Below, in pieces: positions 54,698 to 61,822 of a stretch of DNA of 64,000 nt; position 1 is the first letter of the stretch; each line of letters starts with the position of its first letter. The position numbers were made by a program, and so were the translations under genes. Where the stretch lies: contig NZ_JAKSXZ010000135.1 of NCBI RefSeq assembly GCF_022829465.1, positions 1-64,000 on the forward strand, in the 5' to 3' direction. The notes below the pieces were generated by a model. The model worked only from the letters and a program-made list of their open reading frames with translations. It was not told the origin of the DNA and did no database searches. The DNA is from Methylobacterium sp. J-067 (GTDB lineage: Bacteria; Pseudomonadota; Alphaproteobacteria; Rhizobiales; Beijerinckiaceae).

Positions 54698-54912
54698 CTC
54701 GCTGACGGCGCTGCCCGTCGCCGTTGACGGACGCGAGGTGAGTTGCAGGACCCGTGCCAAATGCCGGGACCGTCGCGCGAAGGTCGCCGTCCGCTCTTGG
54801 CGGGTCCGGTCAAGCTTCCAGCGAGACGGGAAAGGCGAGCCGCTTCGCGCTGCACAAAAAGCAGGCGGCTGACTGCCGAACGGTCAGCGGGACGCTGAGC
54901 GTTGAAAAAGTG
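54698..54912 (-). promoter_or_regulatory. Structured leader upstream of the attenuator
   Basis: This 215-base stretch has no ORF. Read on the minus strand it contains several short hairpins (TCAGC/GCTGA and CTGAC/GTCAG near 54870-54900, CCGC/GCGG near 54797). These would be the place for the paired ANTAR-binding stem-loops and the operon promoter. Confidence 0.4.
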
Positions 54913-55125
54913 TCAGAGGAGGGTCGAGAGGGCGACGAGCAGGCCGACAGTCGGCATGGCGCCGACGACGATGGCCCAGTACCAGCCACTCGGCGCGCTG
55001 AGGCGGCGGTTGTCGTTGGCGGCGCGGGGAGCGCGGCGTCCGGTGCGGACGTAACGCTGCAACTCGACCCTTTCGGGAAGAGCGGGAGGGAGCGACGCTG
55101 CGTCGAATTTGCGGCAACCGGGCAT
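54913..55125 (-). CDS. Small hypothetical membrane protein
   Basis: The 70-residue frame has a basic N-terminal half (including RAPRAANDNRR, with the AANDNRR motif common in small alphaproteobacterial proteins) and a C-terminal membrane segment (YWAIVVGAMPTVGLLVALS). It lies between nasS and the leader on the same strand. No family is recognised; it may be an inner-membrane protein of the nitrate locus or unrelated. Confidence 0.5.
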   Translation of the reverse strand: MPGCRKFDAASLPPALPERVELQRYVRTGRRAPRAANDNRRLSAPSGWYWAIVVGAMPTVGLLVALSTLL

Positions 55126-55222
55126 GGTAGCTGCTCAACGGCGCAAACCGCTGGCTGTTCCGTGCGCGTCACGCATAACCGAGACTCCAGCCCGCCGCCC
55201 GGCGCGGGGCGGGCGGCGCCCC

Positions 55223-56212
55223 TCACGCGAAGGGTCGATAGAGCGCCCGCGCGGCCGCCTCCTGAGCCGGATCTGCGTCGATCTGACCGGCGGCGCGCAT
55301 TTCCCGTAGCAGCCAGTCGAGCCGTTCCGGCGCTCGGGCCTGGGCCGCCTCGCCGAGGTGCAGGTGGCCGAGGGCGCGGCCGGTCCCGTCCACGCCCTTG
55401 CCCTCGAAGGCGCGGGCGACGAGGCCCAGTTCCCGGTCGCGATGGGCGCGGCGCCCGAGCCGGTGGACGAGTTCGTCGCGGTGATCGGGATCGGCACACC
55501 ACAGGCCCGCCCGCGCGACGGCCCGCACCAGAGGCACCCCAGCCTCGCCGATGCGGCCGGAGACGGCGAAGACCTTCTCCGGGGCGTCCGGGGCGATCTC
55601 GGCGCCCAGCGCGACGACCCGCCCGACGCCCGCCGCCATCGCGACCTCGTTCCAGGGCGCCCCCGCGCAGAACCCGTCCACGAGGCCCCGCGACAGCGCC
55701 TCGACCCCGTGCTGCGGCGGCACGACGACGGTGCGCAGCGCCGCCGGATCGAGCCCGCCCGCCTGGGCGAAGAGCCGCACCTGATAGGTGTGGCAGGAGA
55801 AGGGATGGACGATGCCGAGCGTCACCGGCTTGCCGGCCTGCCGCCGCGCCGTCGCGACGCGGGCGAAAGCGCGGGCGACGCCGCGCCAGTCGGCGCCGAA
55901 CCCGTCCTCCCCGGCGACGGCCGCGCTCAGGGCGTTCGACAGGGTGATGGCGTTGCCGTTGAGGCTGAGCGGCAGCCCGATGGCGAGGTCCGAGGGCGGA
56001 CCCGACAGGCCGAGGGCGCTGGCGAGCGCCAGGGGCGCGAGCATGTGGGCGCCGTCGAGATGGCCGAGCGCCAGCCGGTCGCGCAGGGTCGCCCAGGAGG
56101 GCTCGGCCGAGAGGTCGAGGTCCAGCCCCTCCTCCCGCGCGTAGCCGAGTTCCTGCGCCAGGATCACCGGCGCCGCGTCGCAGAGCGGGACGTAGCCGAT
56201 CTGGAGCCTCAT
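55223..56212 (-). CDS. nasS: Nitrate sensor NasS (NrtA-like, cytoplasmic)
   Basis: NasS binds nitrate or nitrite and releases NasT when ligand is present. The 329-residue protein resembles NrtA/CmpA solute-binding proteins (RLQIGYVPLCDAAPVILAQELG, HPFSCHTYQVRLFAQAGG, VDGFCAGAPWNEVA) but has no signal peptide, as expected for a cytoplasmic sensor rather than a transporter subunit. A GTG directly before the ATG is an alternative start. It follows nasT after 49 bases. Confidence 0.9.
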   Translation of the reverse strand: MRLQIGYVPLCDAAPVILAQELGYAREEGLDLDLSAEPSWATLRDRLALGHLDGAHMLAPLALASALGLSGPPSDLAIGLPLSLNGNAITLSNALSAAVAGEDGFGADWRGVARAFARVATARRQAGKPVTLGIVHPFSCHTYQVRLFAQAGGLDPAALRTVVVPPQHGVEALSRGLVDGFCAGAPWNEVAMAAGVGRVVALGAEIAPDAPEKVFAVSGRIGEAGVPLVRAVARAGLWCADPDHRDELVHRLGRRAHRDRELGLVARAFEGKGVDGTGRALGHLHLGEAAQARAPERLDWLLREMRAAGQIDADPAQEAAARALYRPFA

Positions 56213-56261
56213 CACAGCGCTCCCCGGCGGCCTGCCCCGGCCGCGCCTGCCACGATCACGT

Positions 56262-56849
56262 TCATCCCAGGAGGTCCGCCGTGGTCACGATGGCGCGGGC
56301 GATGTCCGCGATCTTGCGCTTCTCGTTCATCGCCTTGCGCCGCAATTGCCGGTAGGCCTCGTCTTCCGAGAGCCCCTTGAGGTTCATCAGGATGCCCTTC
56401 GCCCGCTCGATGAGCTTCCGGTCGGCGAGCTCGCCCCGCGCCTCGGAGAGTTCCCGCTGCAGCCGGGCGAAGGCGTTGAAGCGCAGGATCGCGATGTCGA
56501 TGATCGACTTGATCCGCTCGGGGCGCAGGCCGTCGACCACATAGGCCGAGATGCCGGCATCCACGGCAGCCTCCATCATCGTCGTGTCGGAGCGGTCCAC
56601 GAACATCGCCACGGGCCGTCCGGCATGGCGCGAGACCCCCGACATCTGCTCCAGGATGTCCCGGCTCGGGCTCTCCAGATGGATCACCACCACGTCCGGC
56701 TTGAGGGCGCTCACCCGCTCCTGAAGGTCGGCCGTGTCGGGCAGGACGACGATCCGCCCGATCCCGGCGGCGCGCAGCCCCTCTTCGAGGATCGCCGCGC
56801 GGGCCTGGCTCGGATCGATCACGGCGACGGTGAGACTCGATTCGGTCAT
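56262..56849 (-). CDS. nasT: Antitermination regulator NasT (ANTAR domain)
   Basis: The 195-residue protein has a pseudo-receiver N-terminal domain (about 8-120) and an ANTAR RNA-binding domain (about 130-190) with ADRKLIERAKGILMNLKGLSEDEAYRQLRR. In the NasS/NasT systems of Paracoccus, Bradyrhizobium and Azotobacter it binds leader RNA hairpins to prevent termination of nitrate assimilation operons. The ATG at 56849 matches the start of the receiver fold. Confidence 0.93.
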   Translation of the reverse strand: MTESSLTVAVIDPSQARAAILEEGLRAAGIGRIVVLPDTADLQERVSALKPDVVVIHLESPSRDILEQMSGVSRHAGRPVAMFVDRSDTTMMEAAVDAGISAYVVDGLRPERIKSIIDIAILRFNAFARLQRELSEARGELADRKLIERAKGILMNLKGLSEDEAYRQLRRKAMNEKRKIADIARAIVTTADLLG

Positions 56850-57106
56850 CGCGGCCCGTTCTGGGGCGGGGTTCACCCGTGCCCTACGGATGCGGGGCCG
56901 CGCTGCCGGAAGCAAGGGACATGCCTTCGGCCAAGCTTGGCGCGTTGTCGCTGGCGGATACCCACAGGCAAACATCCGGTCTAGCTTCTGCCGCAATGTC
57001 GCGGCCTTCTGTGACCTTCGGAGCGTAAGAGAGGGTCGAGAAGCGGATGCGCGGGCCTGATCGTACTTCGGTGGCGACGCCTTGCCGGCCTCAGGACCGG
57101 CCGGCC
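56850..57106. other. Divergent intergenic region between nasT and the exported hypothetical
   Basis: These 257 bases carry the divergent promoters of nasT and the next gene. I see no ORF or clear terminator. A GCAAACATCCGG stretch near 56967 is the AT-richest part. Confidence 0.4.
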
Positions 57107-57733
57107 ATGGCCGATACCGGCGGCCGCGTGACGATGCCGTTCCTGCCGACGCTGGCGACCGTCGTCGTCCTGGCGGCGGCCTCCTTCCTCTGCCCCAAGG
57201 GCGATGCCCCGGCGCCGGGCGCCGCCGCGCGGATGATCCCCGCCTCCGGCGCGGCGACCCTCGCCATGTCGGCGCCGGCCACGCCCGCCGCCGAGCCGGC
57301 TCCGCGCCCGCCCGCGGTGATCGCCTTCGGTGAGATCTTCCCCCTCACGGCCGATCCGAGCGTCACCTCCGCCCTCCCCGCGCCGTCGCCGAGCGCCGCC
57401 GCGATGCAGGCGCCGCGCCCGGCCCGCCGGGTCGCCTCCTCCGTGCGCCGCCCCTGCCCCGGCAAGCGCTGCCAGGAGACCGCCCCCCACGACGCCATGG
57501 CACAGGACAACCCGTTCCAGGCGGCGCGCACCGCCTCCGAGGAGCCGGCCACCCCGTCCACGGTGCCGACCGCCCTCCCCTTCGCCGAATCGGTGGTCGA
57601 GGCGGTGGTGCCCGTCGCCCGCGAGGTCGGTGCGCGGGTCGAGCGGATCTCCGGAAGCGCGGGCGATCTGGTGCGCGGCGGGCAGGCCGTCGTGAAGGGT
57701 TCCGTCGCGGTGCTGACCGACCGCCTGTTCTAA
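57107..57733 (+). CDS. Pro/Ala-rich exported or membrane-anchored hypothetical
   Basis: The 208-residue product has an N-terminal hydrophobic segment (about 12-27, FLPTLATVVVLAAASFL), a long Pro/Ala-rich middle region, a short basic stretch with two Cys (RRPCPGKRCQE) and a C-terminal helical region (VPVAREVGARVERISGSAGD). It may be a single-pass or secreted envelope protein. The start could also be 57134. No family is recognised. Confidence 0.6.
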   Translation: MADTGGRVTMPFLPTLATVVVLAAASFLCPKGDAPAPGAAARMIPASGAATLAMSAPATPAAEPAPRPPAVIAFGEIFPLTADPSVTSALPAPSPSAAAMQAPRPARRVASSVRRPCPGKRCQETAPHDAMAQDNPFQAARTASEEPATPSTVPTALPFAESVVEAVVPVAREVGARVERISGSAGDLVRGGQAVVKGSVAVLTDRLF

Positions 57734-57796
57734 CGCCCCTGGATACTGCGCCGCATCATCCTAGTTCGCGCTCAATCGCGGACCGGGGGTAGGCCT

Positions 57797-59656
57797 GTGG
57801 CCGAACGTATCGAAGACTATGCGCTTATCGGCGACGGCCGCACCGCCGCGCTCGTGAGCCGGACCGGCAGCGTCGACTGGCTGTGCTGGCCGCGTTTCGA
57901 CGCCGCCGCCCTGTTCACCGCCCTCCTCGGCACCAGGGATCACGGTTTCTGGGAGATCCGCCCCGAGGCGACCCATGTCGAGACGACCTGGGCCTACCGC
58001 GAGGGCAGCCTCGTCCTCGAAACGCGACACAAGACCCGCCAGGGCGAGGTGCTCGTCACCGATTTCATGCCGACCGGCGACGGGCCGCACCTCGTGCGCC
58101 TCGTGAAGGGAATCCACGGCCGGGTCGCCATGCGCTCCGAGATGGCGGTGCGGTTCGATTACGGCTCGGCGGTGCCCTGGGTCTCGCATTCGGAACTCGG
58201 CGACCTGCGGGCCATCGCGGGGCCGCACAAGGTGGTCATGCGCACCGATGTCGACCTGCACGGCACCGACCGGCAGACGACCCTGGGCGAGTTCACGGTC
58301 CATGCCGGCGAGCAGCGCCGCTTCGTCCTGAGCTACGGCGCCTCGCACGAGCCCGACCCGCCGCCGATCGAGCCGTGCCAGATGCTGGCCGACACCGACC
58401 GGGCGTGGCGCGACTGGTCGAAGCGCTGCGCCAAGGGCACGCCCTGGGACGGGTTGCTGCAGCGCTCCCTCCTGACCCTCAAGGCGCTGATCTACCACCC
58501 GACCGGCGGCATCGTCGCCGCGCCGACCGCCTCCCTGCCGGAAGGCTTGGGCGGCGAGCGGAACTGGGATTACCGCTTCTGCTGGCTGCGCGATTCGACC
58601 CTGACGCTCATCGCCCTGATGGACGGCGGCTACATCGAGGAGGCGCGCAACTGGCTGAACTGGCTGCTGCGGGCGGTGGCCGGCAACCCCGAGCAGGCGC
58701 ATATCCTCTACGGCATCGCGGGCGAGCGGCTTCTGCCGGAGATCGAGCTCGACTGGCTGCCGGGCTACGAGAATTCCCGCCCCGTGCGCATCGGCAACGC
58801 GGCGGCCGCGCAGTTCCAGCTCGACGTCTACGGCGAACTCTTCGACGCGCTCTATCAGGCCCATGCCCGCGGCCTGCCGGTGAGCGAGGACGGGCGCCGG
58901 GTCGGCCTCGCCCTCCTCGGACACCTGGAGAAGGCGTGGCGCAAGCCCGACGAGGGCATCTGGGAGGTGCGCGGCGGCTCGCGCCACTTCGTCCATTCGA
59001 AGGTCATGGCCTGGGTCGCCTTCGACCGGGCGCTGCGGATGCACGAACTCGACGAATCGGGCGCGACCCACGAGCAGGCCGAGCGCTGGCGGGCGATCCG
59101 CGACGAGATCCACGCGGAGGTCTGCGAGAAGGGGTTCGACCGCGACCTCAACAGCTTCGTGCAATATTACGGGGCGAAGGCGCTGGATGCGAGCCTGCTG
59201 CTCATGGCCCATACCGGCTTCCTGCCGCAGCACGATCCCCGCGTGGTCGGCACCGTCGATGCCATCGGCAAGGGGCTGATGCGCGACGGATTCATCCTCC
59301 GCTACGAGACGCAGGGGTCGGCCACGGACGGATTGTCGGGCAACGAGGGAGCCTTCCTGCCCTGCACCTATTGGTATGCCGACAACCTCATCGGGCTCGG
59401 CCGCCGCGAGGAGGCCCGCGCGTTGATCGACCGCCTGATCGGGATCTGTAACGATCTCGGTCTCGTGAGCGAGGAGTACGACGTGCAAGCCAAGCGTCTT
59501 GTGGGTAACTACCCGCAGGCGTTCACCCACGTGGCCCTCGTCAACACGCTCCTCAGCTATGCCCATGGCGAGGGGCCCGCCGAGAAACAGGGCGCTAAGT
59601 CTGATGGGGCGCCGCCCGCGGTCCACCGCCACCAGGCGGCCCAGCGGTCGCGCTAG
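57797..59656 (+). CDS. GH15-family glucosidase / trehalase-like
   Basis: The 619-residue enzyme matches glycoside hydrolase family 15: IEDYALIGDGRTAALVSRTG, the VDWLCWPRFDA block, and the (alpha/alpha)6 barrel with GERNWDYRFCWLRDSTLTL and, near the C-terminus, NEGAFLPCTYWYADNLIGLG. It lacks a signal peptide, so it acts in the cytoplasm on alpha-glucans or trehalose. The GTG at 57797 has a GGGGGTAGG site upstream. It precedes transketolase on the same strand by 21 bases, linking sugar supply to the pentose phosphate pathway. Confidence 0.93.
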   Translation: MAERIEDYALIGDGRTAALVSRTGSVDWLCWPRFDAAALFTALLGTRDHGFWEIRPEATHVETTWAYREGSLVLETRHKTRQGEVLVTDFMPTGDGPHLVRLVKGIHGRVAMRSEMAVRFDYGSAVPWVSHSELGDLRAIAGPHKVVMRTDVDLHGTDRQTTLGEFTVHAGEQRRFVLSYGASHEPDPPPIEPCQMLADTDRAWRDWSKRCAKGTPWDGLLQRSLLTLKALIYHPTGGIVAAPTASLPEGLGGERNWDYRFCWLRDSTLTLIALMDGGYIEEARNWLNWLLRAVAGNPEQAHILYGIAGERLLPEIELDWLPGYENSRPVRIGNAAAAQFQLDVYGELFDALYQAHARGLPVSEDGRRVGLALLGHLEKAWRKPDEGIWEVRGGSRHFVHSKVMAWVAFDRALRMHELDESGATHEQAERWRAIRDEIHAEVCEKGFDRDLNSFVQYYGAKALDASLLLMAHTGFLPQHDPRVVGTVDAIGKGLMRDGFILRYETQGSATDGLSGNEGAFLPCTYWYADNLIGLGRREEARALIDRLIGICNDLGLVSEEYDVQAKRLVGNYPQAFTHVALVNTLLSYAHGEGPAEKQGAKSDGAPPAVHRHQAAQRSR

Positions 59657-59677
59657 AGAACAGGACGACGTGATACC

Positions 59678-61753
59678 ATGAGCGGAGCCGATACACCCGC
59701 CCGCGCCGAGCTTGCCGCCATCGACAAGCTCAGCATCGACACGATCCGCACGCTGGCGATCGACGCCGTGCAGAAGGCGAATTCGGGCCATCCCGGCGCG
59801 CCGATGGCGCTGGCCCCCGTCGCCTACACCCTGTGGAACCGTTACCTGCGCTACGACCCGGCGCATCCGCACTGGCCGAACCGCGACCGGTTCGTGCTCT
59901 CCTGCGGCCACGCCTCGATGCTGCTCTACGCGCTGCTGCATCTGGCCAACGTCGCGGAGAAGGACGGCGGCAACGCCCCGGCCGTGAGCCTCGACGAGAT
60001 CAAGCGCTTCCGGCAGATCGACAGCCGCACCCCCGGCCACCCGGAATACCATTTCACCACCGGCGTCGAGACCACCACCGGGCCGCTGGGCCAGGGTGTC
60101 GCGAACTCCGTCGGCATGGCGATGGGCGGCCGGTTCATGGGCCGGCACCTCAACCGGCCGGGGCTGAACCTGTTCGATTACAACGTCTACGCGATGTGCT
60201 CGGACGGCGACCTGATGGAGGGCGTCGCCTCGGAGGCCGCCTCCATCGCCGGCCATCTGCGGCTGGCGAACCTCTGCTGGATCTACGACGATAACACCGT
60301 CACCATCGAGGGCCACACCGAACTCGCCTTCGGTGAGGAGGTCGCCACCCGCTTCCTCGCCTATGGCTGGCAGGTGCTGCGCGTCGCGGACGCCAACGAC
60401 CTCCACGCCATCACGGCGGCCCTGGACACCTTCGTCGCCAGCCAGGACCGGCCGACGCTCATCATCGTGAAGTCGGTGATCGGCTTCGGCGCCCCGAAGA
60501 AGCAGGGCACCTCGAAGGCCCACTCCGACGCGCTCGGCGAGGACGAGGTCAAGGGTGCCAAGCGCGCCTATGGCTGGCCGGAGGATTCGCAGTTCCTCGT
60601 GCCCGACGGGGTGCACGAGAACTTTCGCGATGGCATCGGCAAGCGCGGCGCCGCCCTCTACGACGAATGGCAGTCGCTCTTCACCCAGGCGAAGGAATCC
60701 GACGCGGCCCACGCGGAACAGCTCGACGCGTTCCTCGAAGGGCGCCTGCCCGAGGGCTGGGACAAGGACATCCCCGTCTTCGAACCGGACGCCAAGGGTG
60801 TCGCCACCCGTGAATCGTCGGGCAAGGTACTGAACGCCATCGCCCAGCACGTGCCGTTCCTGCTCGGCGGCTCGGCCGACCTCTCCCCGTCGAACAAGTC
60901 GAACCTGACCTTCGACGGCGCGGGCTCGCTGACCCCGCTCAATCCCGGCGGGCGCAACGTCCATTTCGGTGTGCGCGAGCACGCGATGGGCTCTATCGTG
61001 AACGGCCTCGGCCTCGTCGGGCTTCGGGCCTACGGCGCGACCTTCCTCGTCTTCGCCGACTACATGCGCCCGCCGATCCGGCTCGCCGCGCTGATGGAAC
61101 TGCCGATCTTCCACATCTTCACCCACGACTCCATCGGCGTGGGCGAAGACGGGCCGACCCACCAGCCGGTGGAGCAACTGCTCTCCCTGCGCTGCATCCC
61201 CGGCCTCGTGACCATCCGCCCGGCGGATGCCAACGAGGTGGCGGAGGCCTACCGGGTGATCTTTTCCTTGAAGAACCAGCCGGCGGTGTTGGCTCTCTCC
61301 CGGCAGGCGCTGCCGACCCTCGACCGGTCGAAGTACGGCGCCGCCTCCGGCACGGCGAAGGGCGGCTACGTGCTGGCCGATTGCGAGGGCACGCCGGAGG
61401 TGATCCTGATGGCCTCCGGCTCGGAGGTGCAGCTGTGCCTCGGCGCCTACGACGCCTTGACGGGCGAGGGCGTGAAGGCCCGCGTCGTGTCGATGCCGTC
61501 GTGGGACCTGTTCGAGCGGCAGGACGAAGCCTACCGCCACTCGGTGCTGCCGCCGGCGGTGAAGGCCCGCGTCGCCGTCGAGCAGGGCAGCGTGATCGGC
61601 TGGGACCGCTATGCCGGTTCCGAGGGCGCGATCATCGGCATGAGCACCTTCGGCGCCTCGGCGCCCCTGAAGGATCTCCTGACCAAGTTCGGGTTTACCC
61701 CCGAGAAGGTTCTGGAGGCCGCGAAGGCGCAGGTGGCCAAGCACAGGGGGTAA
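59678..61753 (+). CDS. tkt: Transketolase
   Basis: The 691-residue thiamine-diphosphate enzyme interconverts pentose-phosphate sugars by two-carbon transfer. Diagnostic segments are NSGHPGAPMALAP, the TPP/Mg motif CSDGDLMEGVASEAA, VREHAMGSIVNG and the GPTHQPVEQL loop. Length is typical (E. coli TktA 663). AGGACGACG lies upstream of the ATG. It is followed after a GC-rich hairpin by the transaldolase fusion. Confidence 0.97.
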   Translation: MSGADTPARAELAAIDKLSIDTIRTLAIDAVQKANSGHPGAPMALAPVAYTLWNRYLRYDPAHPHWPNRDRFVLSCGHASMLLYALLHLANVAEKDGGNAPAVSLDEIKRFRQIDSRTPGHPEYHFTTGVETTTGPLGQGVANSVGMAMGGRFMGRHLNRPGLNLFDYNVYAMCSDGDLMEGVASEAASIAGHLRLANLCWIYDDNTVTIEGHTELAFGEEVATRFLAYGWQVLRVADANDLHAITAALDTFVASQDRPTLIIVKSVIGFGAPKKQGTSKAHSDALGEDEVKGAKRAYGWPEDSQFLVPDGVHENFRDGIGKRGAALYDEWQSLFTQAKESDAAHAEQLDAFLEGRLPEGWDKDIPVFEPDAKGVATRESSGKVLNAIAQHVPFLLGGSADLSPSNKSNLTFDGAGSLTPLNPGGRNVHFGVREHAMGSIVNGLGLVGLRAYGATFLVFADYMRPPIRLAALMELPIFHIFTHDSIGVGEDGPTHQPVEQLLSLRCIPGLVTIRPADANEVAEAYRVIFSLKNQPAVLALSRQALPTLDRSKYGAASGTAKGGYVLADCEGTPEVILMASGSEVQLCLGAYDALTGEGVKARVVSMPSWDLFERQDEAYRHSVLPPAVKARVAVEQGSVIGWDRYAGSEGAIIGMSTFGASAPLKDLLTKFGFTPEKVLEAAKAQVAKHRG

Positions 61754-61767
61754 CCATTCCCCCTCCT

Positions 61768-61790
61768 CTCCTCCCCGTCGCGGGGAGGAG
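61768..61790. repeat. GC-rich hairpin between tkt and tal-pgi
   Basis: CTCCTCCCCG (61768-61777) pairs with CGGGGAGGAG (61781-61790) over a TCG loop. It lacks a U-tract. The sequence resembles the arms of the palindromic repeats at 18691 and 47041. It may attenuate or stabilise the tkt transcript. Confidence 0.7.
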
Positions 61791-61822
61791 GGCGCGAACC
61801 AATCGGACAACGAGGCTTGGAC

